Assembly (NCBI RefSeq): GCF_900161835.1
Contig: NZ_LT897836.1
Coordinates: 558,001-622,000 of the forward strand
From: Sodalis endosymbiont of Henestaris halophilus
GTDB taxonomy: Bacteria > Pseudomonadota > Gammaproteobacteria > Enterobacterales > Enterobacteriaceae
DNA: 64,000 bases
Direction of reading: 5' to 3'
Below the pieces are notes generated by a model, which worked only from the letters and a program-made list of their open reading frames with translations, did no database searches and had not been told where the DNA came from. The position numbers were made by a program, and so were the translations under genes. Shown here in pieces: positions 11,841 through 27,400 of this stretch (position 1 is its first letter; each line of letters opens with the position of its first letter).

Positions 11841-13831
11841 ACATTAATAAATGGTTAGCAAAGCATATTTCATATACTAAGATATTAGCATCCTGCCTTA
11901 TTCTATTTATCTATGTATAGTTAACTATCTATTTTCTATCACAATAATTGCCAAATGTGTAATACGCGCGGCCTATATTGTTTTATGTATAAGCTTTCTG
12001 AGAGCACATAGCGAGCGTATCACAGTTGATTTTTAAAATTTAATAGGAGAGGCACACTAATCTCTTTTTACTTAACATCTCCATGGAGAGAGATAGTTGC
12101 GTTTAGGAAAGTATTTTATTTTTATTCTTTTAAAATGTCTATTAATAATGGTAGTTAGTGTTAAGATAGCAATTAATGCCAGTCGTATTTAATTAACACC
12201 AGCAGAGTTACAGATTACTTAATGTTTTACTTATTTAATGTCATATAATTTGTGATCGACGAAGTATTTGCTAAATATACCTTGTATCATGTAGAAAATT
12301 AAAATAATGATCTGACATGAGTGACTCTTAGTTAATAGATCTTCCCTTCTCCAAAACTCCTAAGTTATGATAGGTTATCACCATCTAGGTCGATCGTGAT
12401 AATTTTTAATTACTTTCTTTCGTTTACTAGACGCACAGAGTGCCATTTTGTTAGCTTTGTCGCTGCAGAAACGCTTAAATAGTTAACGAGTTGATAACAT
12501 GGCGGTTTATCACTTACCCAGATATGTTATTACATGTTTAGAGGCAAGTTATTTAACAAATCGTTTCATTATAGGTTGCTCAAGCCTGTGGTTTATTTAC
12601 TTTAAGTTAATTTTATTTTTGGTATTAGTCGGGACATTGTAAATCATTGGTCATCAGGTGTTTTTACAGCATTATAGTATTTGTTTTTTTATTCTCACAT
12701 TGCAGTATACTTTTACATATCATGGTGTTAGTTTTATCTAAAGTCTAATAAGGCTACAACTTACTTCAACGTCGTTATAAATCATAACCTGATAACAAGA
12801 ATAGTATTATTTATTCTGGATTTTCTGCAAATATGCCTTTAAATTTTATCATTTCGCAGCGCAGAAGTAAAGTTCTAACCAGTAAGAAAAAAGTTACTTA
12901 GATTGATGAGTAATTTGGTAGTTTCGGATGTAGGGTTAGTTTATTTTCATCTATTTAGATGAAGTGATGTGTAAACATTCTTTGTATTAACCTACATACA
13001 GGATAATGTTTTATGAACAATGTGGCCGGTGTAACAATAGAGGTCTATTTAATATTTTAGCTTAATGTGAAAGTACTATAATCAAGCCTGAACAGGGTTC
13101 ATGTTTCATCTTGTAACAAAATAATAAATATGAATGGTGAACTACCGTGTAAACTTTTATTATTGCAGAGTTAAGTTATTGTTTGTATTAAAATAAGATA
13201 ATGTTTTATTGTTAATTTCTAAACGGGTATCTGATGATACTAATATGGTTTCTAACTTGAAACCTTAACGGTAGGCACAAAGCATGATATGTAACGCATT
13301 GCAATTGTAACGGGGATAGTACTAATAACAATTTTATAATAAAAGGGAAGCAAACTATTGTTACGATTCTTTAGTAAATCCAGGCTTCGATATAATTAAC
13401 ATAAATAGTAGCCTAGTCGGCTGACATGACTGTGACGGAGAGATAACTTTGCCAGTCATTTATGGACTAAATATCAATTACAGCAATAATTGTTTGATTT
13501 TAATATTCTCCACCTTTAGGAGTTAGAATATCTTGATAGGATGAATATTTAAATTAAAACATGATTATCATTTATTTTAAATCTTATTCATTTTGCTTAT
13601 TATTAATTATATATGGTTATAAGTATATAGTTAATGATATATTAGCTTTTATATTTGAGTATAAAGATGTTGATGGTTAGGAAAGAAAGGAGGATAATTC
13701 TAGGGCGGGCGCCCGTATTGTTGAAAATAATTTATAGCACTCCATGATGGTTATAAGAAAACTACGACGTATATGCGTAGTTTCGATATGTAAAGAGTAT
13801 TAATGCGCGTATCTTTCTTTTGTTTATATTG
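11841..13831. other. 2-kb stretch without a gene
   Basis: AT-rich, no frame over 60 codons worth supporting, no recognisable protein fossil in a by-eye read. G+C is slightly higher than in the preceding desert, so these may be younger pseudogenes that a translated search could still place. Confidence 0.5.
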
Positions 13832-13888
13832 AAAAAAAACACATCGGTAAGCCAAAAAGTTTATAAAACAAAATGCACTCCCGATGTG
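13832..13888 (-). terminator. Possible Rho-independent terminator downstream of the csp gene
   Basis: On the minus strand CACATCGG pairs with CCGATGTG and the stem is followed at once by a run of eight T. The loop is long (33 bases), unusual for an intrinsic terminator. It lies about 200 bases past the csp stop in the right orientation. A weaker stem CGGCGA/TCGCCG at 14041-14065 lies closer to the stop. Confidence 0.45.
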
Positions 13889-14092
13889 CCGTACGTCATC
13901 AATAGTTTATTGTTACAACAAATAAGCTTGTTTTACTAATTTCCTCATTAAAATAAAACGTTTTTGAATTAATCACTATATTGTCGCGTTCGATGCGCTT
14001 ATTAATTTGCGTTATGTTAGTCTCAATCTATACAAAACGACGGCGACTTGCTTAGTGTTTCGCCGACATTTCATTGGGATCTATTATGGTAT

Positions 14093-14305
14093 TTACAGGC
14101 TAACTACGTTAGCAGCAGATGGACCTTTCTGACCCTGCTCAATGGTGAATTCTACGCGTTGGCCTTCATCAAGAGTTTTGAAGTTGTTGCTTTGAATGGC
14201 AGAAAAATGAACAAACACATCTTTGCTTCCATCGCTTGGAGTAATGAAACCAAAGCCTTTACTTGAATCAAACCATTTTACTAAGCCAGTGATTTTGTTA
14301 GACAT
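14093..14305 (-). CDS. Cold-shock family protein (CspA/CspE type)
   Basis: A 70-residue single cold-shock domain: a small OB-fold protein that binds single-stranded RNA or DNA and melts mRNA structure. RNP1 is KGFGFITP and RNP2 is VFVHF, both intact, with the aromatic binding face W-F...F-F...F-H-F preserved. The start [12 protein letters not shown] and the ending [10 protein letters not shown] resemble CspG/CspA/CspE closely, and I cannot say which paralog it is, so no symbol is given. The start is supported by AAGGA 8-12 bases upstream. I did not see the long cspA leader or a cold box upstream, so cold induction cannot be argued from sequence. It stands alone with large empty flanks; retention of one csp gene is common in reduced symbionts. 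Confidence 0.95.
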   Translation of the reverse strand: MSNKITGLVKWFDSSKGFGFITPSDGSKDVFVHFSAIQSNNFKTLDEGQRVEFTIEQGQKGPSAANVVSL

Positions 14306-15767
14306 TTATTATTCCTTACTTAAGAAAAAACATTCATGGGGATAAAGAGCCTGTTTGTAGCATGTATTTATGAATAAGTATTTAAGAAAGATATTCGTTT
14401 ATAATTGACATTAACCTATTTCTTTTATTGAGTGGCTTTACTAAATGACTTACATAAATTTGTCTATATTACAGACTCGTTCTTATATTAACGCATACTA
14501 GCATCACAGGAGCAAGAGTTTTTACGAAAAAAAATAATATCTCGCTAGAGGAGATGTTTGGCGCAACGTATTTTTGTTACTTCTAAAATGGTAGTATTAT
14601 TATTCTCTTTGTTATTATACGGGATTTACCTTACTTTAAGATTGTTTTTGTGCCATTTACTGCTAAGAAATCAACTATACCACAAGTCTGTTTTATGATG
14701 TTAAGGCATAAAATTATTTGTTAAAAAACTATTTAATCCTATTTGCCATTTTATCATCACTTTGTTTTGAGATTACATTCTTCATGCTATTTTAAGAAGT
14801 TAACAGGTTTTCAATACACCAAAATTTGGTTGCTTTATTACGCCTAATGAGTTATTTGCAGATATGATGTTAGTAACACACTAATTTCAATATTGACGTG
14901 TTATGGTAGTGAATTATATTTATGCTGTAGCCCTTTTAGATAAGGTTAAGAAAATATTTTATTTAATGCAGTAGCAGGCGATAGTTCCTTCAGATTTTTA
15001 TATTAATATAAATGTAAAGTTGACTTGTGTGAATGTAAATAGTTTTTGAGCATATTCTACAGTTATTTTAGTTATATCACAAAGTTAAATATAGCCAGAT
15101 GACTAATTAGAAACCCTTTATCGTATTGTAGTTAAGTGAAGTAGATACGATTTATTCTTAATTTTGTTGTTCACAACCTCAATATCAGTATAAGTGTTTA
15201 ACTACCTAATAAGTCAACTTAATTATCATTAATAATCTAGACAATAAAACGGATTGTTTGCTGTGTTAGTAAAATGCGGTACAATCAGGTTATTTTAGAC
15301 CGTATTGACAGAAGTATTAAGATATTGAAGTTAAGCCTTTGTAATATTTTAATAACTAATTAACAGTATTATTAACACTATTAATTAGTTTAAATTAACT
15401 TTATAACTAGGTGTTACTGACTAACATATAGTTTTTATTATTAAATGTAAGTTAATTTATTATATTAAATTATTTCTGTGTGTCATGTAATGCATGATAT
15501 TAAAATTGAAAGTAATTTGCAAAATGCTAAAATTGATAACTCAACAGAAATATCTCTTACATAAAGACTAGATATATAGTGTCATAAAATAATTCGTTGC
15601 TGGAAATAAGTTTCATTATAAGCTTACTTTGTTGTTTTGAATAACAAAGTTGTTATGGAGAGTTTTTATTCTGTTGATGTAAGCTACCAAAGTACATTGG
15701 CTTTATATACCTATTTAATATTTCGGTGGCGGCATGGTGCTTACCATCGTACAAGTAAATTGAGTTT
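14306..15767. other. 1.46-kb gap between csp and 5S rRNA
   Basis: AT-rich, no supported gene. It should include the csp promoter on the minus strand; a TATAAA-like element is present but no convincing -35/-10 pair stands out. No fossil recognised. Confidence 0.5.
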
Positions 15768-15800
15768 AAAAAAAACCCTTTGCGTTAAGCAAAGGGTTTT
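15768..15800 (-). terminator. Rho-independent terminator of the rRNA operon
   Basis: Downstream of 5S on the minus strand, AAACCCTTTGC pairs with GCAAAGGGTTT around a 5-base loop, then a run of T follows. This is the only classical strong terminator in the window and it closes the rRNA operon. Confidence 0.9.
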
Positions 15801-15805
15801 AATGG

Positions 15806-15925
15806 ATGCCTGGCAGTTCCCTACTTTCGCATGGGGAGGCCCCACACTATCATCGGCGCTACGGCGTTTCACTTCTGAGTTCGGCATGGGTTCAGGTGGG
15901 TCCACCGCGCTAGTGCCGCCAAGCA
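15806..15925 (-). rRNA. rrf: 5S ribosomal RNA
   Basis: About 120 bases. The minus strand contains CATGCCGAACTCAGAAGTG and ends GGGAACTGCCAGGCAT as in E. coli 5S. The 5' end reads TGCTTGGCGGC, pairing with the 3' end. It follows 23S by about 45 bases, as expected for a processed operon. No tRNA lies between 23S and 5S or after 5S. Confidence 0.96.
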
Positions 15926-15969
15926 AATTCTTTTTATATTATATGTTTTTCAAACAGCTCAGGTGTTGT

Positions 15970-18958
<2,989 letters not shown>

Positions 18959-19221
18959 TTACAACCCTGAGCTGTTTGCCTGTTTTACCAGGCTATGTGC
19001 AATCAAGCTTTTGGCAGCCTTATGTATAATATTTATTAATACACATATACCTTACTAAGATGCCTGTATGACATGCATTTAAGTTCTGCCATAATAATTT
19101 ACGTGCACTTATCTACGTTGTTTATGCGCTTTTGCTAAATAGCAGTATTGGTTGTAGCGCTAAAATAGCATTACTGTGCTGTTTTAGGTTTGTTTGTTAT
19201 TTTAAGTTTAGCTTGTTCCAG

Positions 19222-19234
19222 ATTATTAAAGAGC
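19222..19234 (-). promoter_or_regulatory. boxA antitermination site in the 16S-23S spacer
   Basis: Minus-strand GCTCTTTAATAAT matches the rRNA boxA consensus bound by NusB/NusE. It lies between tRNA-Ala and 23S, where enterobacterial spacers carry a second boxA. Confidence 0.75.
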
Positions 19235-19301
19235 GAGATTTTCTTGGTATGGATTAGAATTGTATTCTAAACAAATTACAGTATAAACCTATACCACCTA
19301 A

Positions 19302-19377
19302 TGGTGGAGCTAAGCGGGATCGAACCGCTGACCTCCTGCGTGCAAAGCAGGCGCTCTCCCAGTTGAGCTATAGCCCC
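19302..19377 (-). tRNA. alaT: tRNA-Ala, anticodon UGC (rRNA spacer)
   Basis: 76 bases including an encoded CCA (TGG at 19302-19304 on the plus strand). It begins GGGGCTATAGCTCAACTGGG, the anticodon loop is TTTGCAC with TGC at 19342-19344, and the T arm carries GGTTCGATCCC. The G3-U70 style acceptor pairing and spacer position identify it as the Ala tRNA of an Ile-Ala type spacer. The 3' end is intact here, unlike the two isolated tRNAs. Confidence 0.96.
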
Positions 19378-19547
19378 AAATTGCTTGAATTTGCACATAC
19401 CATTAGCTATCTGTATTGATAGGTAACCACTATTTATAATATGCAGTAAACAGAATGGCAACCCAGTGCTTTTTGTTGCATGCTAGACTTGCTTGATGAG
19501 GTTGTTTGTTTACAACCTGTTGTCTTGCTTATTGAAATAAGCATGCC

Positions 19548-19624
19548 TGGTAGGCCTGAGTGGACTTGAACCACCGACCTCACCCTTATCAGGGGTGTGC
19601 TCTAACCAACTGAGCTACAAGCCT
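19548..19624 (-). tRNA. ileT: tRNA-Ile, anticodon GAU (rRNA spacer)
   Basis: 77 bases with encoded CCA. It begins AGGCTTGTAGCTCAGTTGG, the anticodon loop is CTGATAA, and the T arm is GGTTCAAGTCC. It is essentially the E. coli ileT/U/V sequence and sits between 16S and tRNA-Ala, co-transcribed with the rRNAs. Confidence 0.96.
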
Positions 19625-19694
19625 AAAGAAGGTTTCGCTTACTGCAAGTATCAGACAATCTGTGTGGACACATCACTTAACGGTATCGTTTAGG

Positions 19695-21243
<1,549 letters not shown>

Positions 21244-21364
21244 ACTAATTGCTTAACTCTAAAAGAGTAACATTGGTATTCAAATGAATACTTATCCTTA
21301 CTCTCTTTAGGAGTTGATATTGCATGTGTTGATATCATCTTGTGAGTGCCCACACAGATTGTCT

Positions 21365-21383
21365 GATAAATTTTTAAAGAGCA
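21365..21383 (-). promoter_or_regulatory. boxA antitermination site in the rRNA leader
   Basis: Minus-strand TGCTCTTTAAAAATTTATC lies about 120 bases before 16S and matches the leader boxA used by the NusB/NusE antitermination complex. Confidence 0.75.
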
Positions 21384-21419
21384 GTGTACAACCTTAATTC
21401 ATAAAAACTAGGCTTTGCA

Positions 21420-21549
21420 CCTTACAGCCTTTTTGCTGTAAAGTCAAGTTTTATTTGCTTGTAGCAACTAGTTTATTTTTGATGAAACCCCTTAGCAAAA
21501 GGTGGTCTTTTACTAAGATTAATTATAGCACTTTCATAACATATAACAA
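21420..21549 (-). promoter_or_regulatory. Tandem rRNA promoters P1 and P2
   Basis: On the minus strand P1 has TTGTTA (21544-21549), a 16-base spacer and TATAAT (21522-21527). The 16-base spacing is the same suboptimal value as E. coli rrn P1. A second element TTGACT (21442-21447) with a 16-base spacer leads to GTAAGG (21420-21425), at the place and with the spacing of P2. Its -10 is poor, so P2 may be weakened. No clear Fis sites or UP element can be claimed by eye, although the sequence upstream of P1 is AT-rich. Confidence 0.7.
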
Positions 21550-21757
21550 GCATTAATTATAATTTTGCGTAACCTGTTGATACATAAAATAATTTTAAAC
21601 ATTTGTTTATTGTTTAAGATCTGTAATTAATTTAAACACCAATGCGTTGCAAATTTTTATTTGCTCGTAGATGAAATCTACTATCCCCAATTAGATCGTG
21701 AGTTTATAGCTGTATAATAAGCACAGAGAAAAATGATAGCAAAGCATATTCTGCTAG

Positions 21758-22582
21758 TTACAGCGTAAGATTTTTTAATGTTCCCAAACCATAACGCATC
21801 AATACTGGTTTCAGCATCATAGATTGCGGAGTATTGGCGAGTCGGTAGGTTACGTTTTCCATCCCCTCTCTGAGGTCATTAATATCCATATTATTCGTTA
21901 CTAGCCAGGCAGCGCGACGTGCAATGGCTGATCCAGAATTGACTAGGTGAGTTCCTGCGGGAAGTACCGCTTTTAATTCTTGACTTAGCAAGGGAAAGTG
22001 AGTACATCCAAGTATAATCGTATCAGGAGGTTGTTCTGCTTTTAACCAGGGACGTAAAAGCTTACAAAGCATTGGCTGCTGTACCATTTCTCCTTGCAAT
22101 TTAGCTTCAGCTATCTCTACTAATTTAGACATACTCAATTGCAAAATTTGACAATCGCTTGCGAATTGATTGATAAGATTGTAAGTATAGCTGTGATGTA
22201 TGGTAGCGTGAGTTGCCAGTAGTCCGACTATCCCATTGCGGGTTAGGCTAGTAGCTGGTTTGATTGCTGGCACTACGCCTATAATTTCGCAAGGAAAACG
22301 CTTTCGCAACGCTGGCAATGAAATTGTACTAGCAGTATTACAGGCAACGATGATCAAATCGATTTGATGTAATAGCCAGATTGCATCGATGATGGCGACT
22401 ACTCTATCAATAATAAATTGCTGTGGTTTTTCCCCATAAGGGAAAGCTTCATTGTCAAACACATATAGATAATGGGCATATGGCAATATTTTCCTGACCT
22501 CATCATAAATTGACAAACCTCCTACACCAGAGTCGAAGATAAGAATAGTAGGTTTTTTTTTGATGATGCCGTCAAAACACAT
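21758..22582 (-). CDS. murI: Glutamate racemase
   Basis: Cytoplasmic, cofactor-independent racemase that makes D-glutamate for peptidoglycan. The product is 274 residues (E. coli 285). The N-terminal substrate loop FDSGVGGLSIYDEV is present, as are both catalytic cysteines, in VACNTAST and LGCTHFPLL. The frame is open 28 codons further upstream, but that extension is low-complexity and unlike the family. ATG 22582, with a GAG-type ribosome site, is preferred over ATG 22609. A run of nine A in the coding strand (codons KKK just before TILIFDSG) is a slippage-prone spot. murI next to an rRNA operon on the same strand matches the E. coli murI-rrnB arrangement. Its retention implies that a wall is still made. 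Confidence 0.96.
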   Translation of the reverse strand: MCFDGIIKKKPTILIFDSGVGGLSIYDEVRKILPYAHYLYVFDNEAFPYGEKPQQFIIDRVVAIIDAIWLLHQIDLIIVACNTASTISLPALRKRFPCEIIGVVPAIKPATSLTRNGIVGLLATHATIHHSYTYNLINQFASDCQILQLSMSKLVEIAEAKLQGEMVQQPMLCKLLRPWLKAEQPPDTIILGCTHFPLLSQELKAVLPAGTHLVNSGSAIARRAAWLVTNNMDINDLREGMENVTYRLANTPQSMMLKPVLMRYGLGTLKNLTL

Positions 22583-25500
22583 AAGTCTCGTTAAATACAG
22601 TATACGCATCTTGCTGCTTAGCAAGTAACATGCTGACAATAAGTAACATATTGACAAGTATAACACAAATTGTTAATTAGGTTATGTATGGATATTACGC
22701 TTCAATATTCCAAATACCGATGTAGTTCAGCTTGCGAGTTGATTAGTGTTGTAATGAATACTTCATTACCTAACTAACTGTATTATACAGTGTAATTAAT
22801 GTTTTACGATTAAATTAATGGATATCTAAACTACTTTGTTATGATGCAGTCATCCAATATTTAGTTAATCTTAGATTTGATCAGATCTTAAAGGTATTAC
22901 AACATTACTTGGTAGAACAGTGCATTTATTGCAAATGAGCTTATTCCTTTGATGTTCTCATTTGCCAATCCGATATCGTAATTATTTTCTCGTCAGGTTG
23001 TTAAATGTTAATTTAACGTGGGGCAACGAACTTTCTTGTTTTGCTCGATATCAAATTGCTTATTAACTTTAATAAGCTTCATATAGTTTTTATAAACTAG
23101 CATATAAAAGCTAGCTTTAGAGTTAGCCGAGATTAGGTTACTGATCTGCAGTACTGCATAGTACAGCAAAAGAAGATACCATTACTATTTTCAGACAACT
23201 AGTACCTGCATTTATCATTTAGTATGTAAAACAGTTGACAACATAATAGAACTATTTGCATAGATGATGCTGGCACTATAGCTTTATAGCTATGGATTTT
23301 ATGCATAACTAACTCATGATCGCATGAGAAGCTTAATTCCGGATTATCAATGCATAATTAGTACAAAACTTTAGCATATCATGCTTGATCTGAAAGTCAA
23401 AGAGCGAATATGCATCAACCATTTATGGTTAGCATTTTTTGTATCAATTAGCTCATAACAAAGATTATGATGTTGATATGCTCAGATTTAGTGTTTTTTT
23501 TTCTAAACAGGTTCAAACAGATTATTTTACTGCGTAAATTGACAAATCGGTTAATACATTCACGTATAGCCGATGGTTGTGTTATGTATTGCACTTAACG
23601 TGATTGATGCAGGCGACTACGTGACGGATAATTGCACGTCCGTGTGTGCAGAATTTAGTTTATTTGGCTTATCAAAACAAAACTACTTGAATGGCCATTA
23701 TGTCATCTAGAGCCTAACCTATAGACGATTTCATGTTTATCGAGCGATGGGAAGATGACAGTTATATACAGTGCAATGTTGATATAAATATTATATGCTG
23801 CAATGGCGTGGGATTTTACCGAACTTAGGGCATGTAAATTGATGTGCCAGAGCAATAATGAGCCAGCGATATTTTTTAGAGTTATCATGTAACCCCCGAT
23901 AGGGTATTAGCCACTGAAGTCTCTAAAATATTGTGCGGTTAATATGATACAATATAACCGTCAGTTATATCAATGATATTGAATATATAAATTATGTAAT
24001 AACTAATTTTATAGTCAATATAAATGCATCCAAAGCGATGCGAAAGGCACGGTTGTGTACTCATGTGAAGAATATTGACTTGCGTGACAAGAGTTGCTAA
24101 TAATTGGTTATTTACAATGTATGCTACTGAGCATGAAACAGTAAAATATTACAAAATGATGAGTATAAAGGACTGATGCATGCATATTGTATATCTTCTG
24201 CAATTCCCACTTTTCCTCCTTGTTGCATAACCACTTCACTTTAGGCGCGCAGCTATTGTGCAATATTTAACGGCTAACGTTTTGTGATCTAAATTTTTAT
24301 ACAAATATCTATCTGAGCTATCAGGCATCATTTTGTGAGTGGTAAGCGTTAGTGTTAGATTCATGTGATAGTTCTAGGTAAGAGATTATTCGTCCGGGAC
24401 GATAAAGGTGTCTGTGATTTTTATATACATTTATTTGCGGATAATAACAGCATTTTAGATGCTAGCTAATCTATGATGCCAGAATTATTGCCAGCATTGA
24501 TGGCACGAAATTATATCCTATAGCAAAAAAGATATGAGTTGGGCGCACTTTTGCTGTACAGCAGTAATTTCAGCGTAAATTTTGTAGCTACTAACAATAA
24601 ATCAACCGTTAGAATCGTTATTCTATTAATAGAGCTTATGTAGGGGTATTACATATAGCGTATTTGGCAACATGTGAAAAAAATGAAAAGAAATAAATTA
24701 CTAAGCAATACTTAATTTTATTAAGGGATGCTATGCAATTATTGTTAATAAAAGTATGATGTTATGCTAGGGGTGCGTCACTTGTTACTTGCTATTATTT
24801 TGGGTACAAATCAGCACTGTATTATAAAAGCTCTGTAGGAAATTATACGCAGTTACAGAACTAGCTGCGTATTTCTAGCAAGTTGTGCTGTTCCAAAGTC
24901 ACATCTAGTACTTCTACATCAGCATTTAAGACGATAATAATTACTGCTTTTGCCTGTGCTTCGGTAAAATTGCGTGGTATTTTATTTTAAATGTCCAAAT
25001 AAACAGTGAGCTCTGAGATAACAGAGCTGAGTTTCCTGCGCAATTGCGGCACAAAAGTTACTAGAAGTGCCGGAAATTTCATGCAGCAATAGGCGAAAAG
25101 TATTAAATTGTTACAGATAAATTACATAAAGATACCTACCTAAGTGCTTATTACATTGCCCCTTAACGATGCGTTGACGCGCTTGATTTATTAATTGATG
25201 CACAATTAAACTTCTTTTATCTATCATAGTAAAGGGCTTAGCTTATTCATTTCGCGGAAATGTCGGTAAAATCAGATGGGAAAATGCCAATACTGTGGGT
25301 AACTTAACGCAAAATCAGGCTAACGAAACTACGTTTGGCGCTTAACTTGCTGAACGCTGCCTAAATGAGTAAACGCTTTATCCGTTCTTTTGTTGTAATA
25401 TTACGCCTTTATAAACCATTTAGTTTCATAACTACAAAATAATTACATGAAATTCATTATGATGCCATTGATTAATCTCAATTATATATTCAATATACTT

Positions 25501-27400
25501 TGTTTTTATCCCAGTTTATGACTAAACAAAGCTACTTGAAAATGATCTGTGTCAGAATTATTATTCTGATAAGTTAAAAATTAGGATATGCGGTTATTGA
25601 TGTTATAATCAGGCTATTAAATTTTGTTTATTTTTTGTGACAGTTGTGCAGTTAGCTATTATAATTGGTCAATCTTGGCATGTGAGGCGCGGTAATTAAA
25701 CACTAAAATAACTGTTTTGGAAGGTGTAATCACAACGGGATTATTTCCGCCAAAGTACTGAGTTAGGCGATTTGCATGACTATTAAAGATTTTATCAAGG
25801 TTTTCTTTGCATGGTAATACTATTTCTCCATACCAGTTTCGTCGATATTCTTCGACCTATTGATTAATGTATAAAACAACAATATTACAATATGTATCGG
25901 TAGGTTTTCGAACAAAATACTATCATATATGTGCCAACGAGGCCAGTGTTGTTTCTAAACAACAATTGTACTACATCAATTATGGATATAACACCATCTT
26001 AGATAATTAGCGTCATAATGTTTTATCGCTTGTGATTTTATGCTCTATTATTCTCAAGATATAAGTGTATAATATATACTTATTTAAGATAAGTAAGTGA
26101 ATTATATATTGAAGTAACGATTACTACCATGTTATTTTTATGGCTATGGCGTTATCGTCTAAGATTATTTATTAATTTTTATCACAAACTTTAAGATCAA
26201 TTTAACTGATACTTGCGATCAATTAATAGCGATCTTTTATCACAATATGTCTGATGTTCCTTTTTATTTTTTAGAAAATAATGTATCAATTGGCCACAAC
26301 AGAAAATACAAATAAATTAAAGTTTTTAATGATGGCATTAAATAGGTTGCCGTTCTGGCAATTACATAAAAGCCGAATGAGCTTTTAGACTAGCTACTGT
26401 ACAGGTAAGATTAATATATTTAAACTAGAAAGTAAAGTAGATAATATCCATAATAAATTCTGATAGCCATTTTATTTTAAAAATAAACAGCATATATTAA
26501 ATCTTAGCACGTTATATTTATGCCATCAGTGATGTAATTAACAAACTAGTCTTGGTAACTTCAGCAACTTACGATTGAAGTTATATTTTCGCATAAACAA
26601 TCATCACAGAATAAACCATGTGTATTTAATTGCAAATTATCACCAATAATTTATGTTATAACAACAATCAGCAATGTTAGCAAATTTGAATAAGAACTTA
26701 CCGTTATGAATATTCTTTATAAAAGTCGGCTCGGTGTTATTCAACATCTGTCTTAGACGTAATGTATTGTCATGCATGTTAGAAACCTAAAGGTATTATT
26801 TTGTTTTAAAAACATATTTTGTGTTGCGATATTTTAATAATTTATTTACGGTCCCTTAAAGGAGAGGTACATCTTTCTAAGATGACACATTGTTCATGTG
26901 GGCTTTGTATATAATATCTGCGGATATGAGTTCGCTAAATGTTGATAACAATTACGTGGCGGTGAATCAGGCCGAATATACCAGGGTGGTAGTGCGTTTT
27001 GGGACTTTTGTCTATAGAGCAAAAGCTAAGGTAGCAAATGCTGTTCTTCTTACGCTCTTGCCGTCCCACTAGCGCGGAAAGTAAAGTGATTCTACTTGCC
27101 ACAATATTACGCATGGTTACCTAACTAGTAGCCCAGTAAGTGCGTATTTTCGTGAAAAGTGCCGTTTTAAAAACATAAACTCTATGCCTGATCGCGTAGA
27201 CAATAATTATTTTCCAGTATTAATATATCTCCACTACAAAATCTATTATTAGTATCCGATATAGCTCTACTCCCCAGGAGAGACTTGCATAAATTATTCA
27301 CTGCATCTGTTGATTGAATAGCGGCATCTCAATAAACGCTCTCTACTATTTTAGTATTGTCAAAATAGTATAATTTAATTTATCATTATCAAGTTTGTTT
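22583..27400. other. Eroded block beside murI, no gene supported
   Basis: By E. coli order this block should descend from btuB, trmA, fabR, sthA, oxyR, the arg cluster, ppc and metF. I could not read any of these with confidence. Open frames here (for example 23703-23888 minus, 26890-27072 plus) are short and resemble no family. A translated search with those named proteins is the obvious test. Confidence 0.45.

Noticed and set aside
14048-14266. 72-codon plus-strand frame
   Set aside because: Antisense shadow of the cold-shock gene.
22583-22666. 28-codon upstream extension of murI
   Set aside because: Low-complexity leucine/tyrosine-rich sequence unlike the family; a better start lies at 22582.
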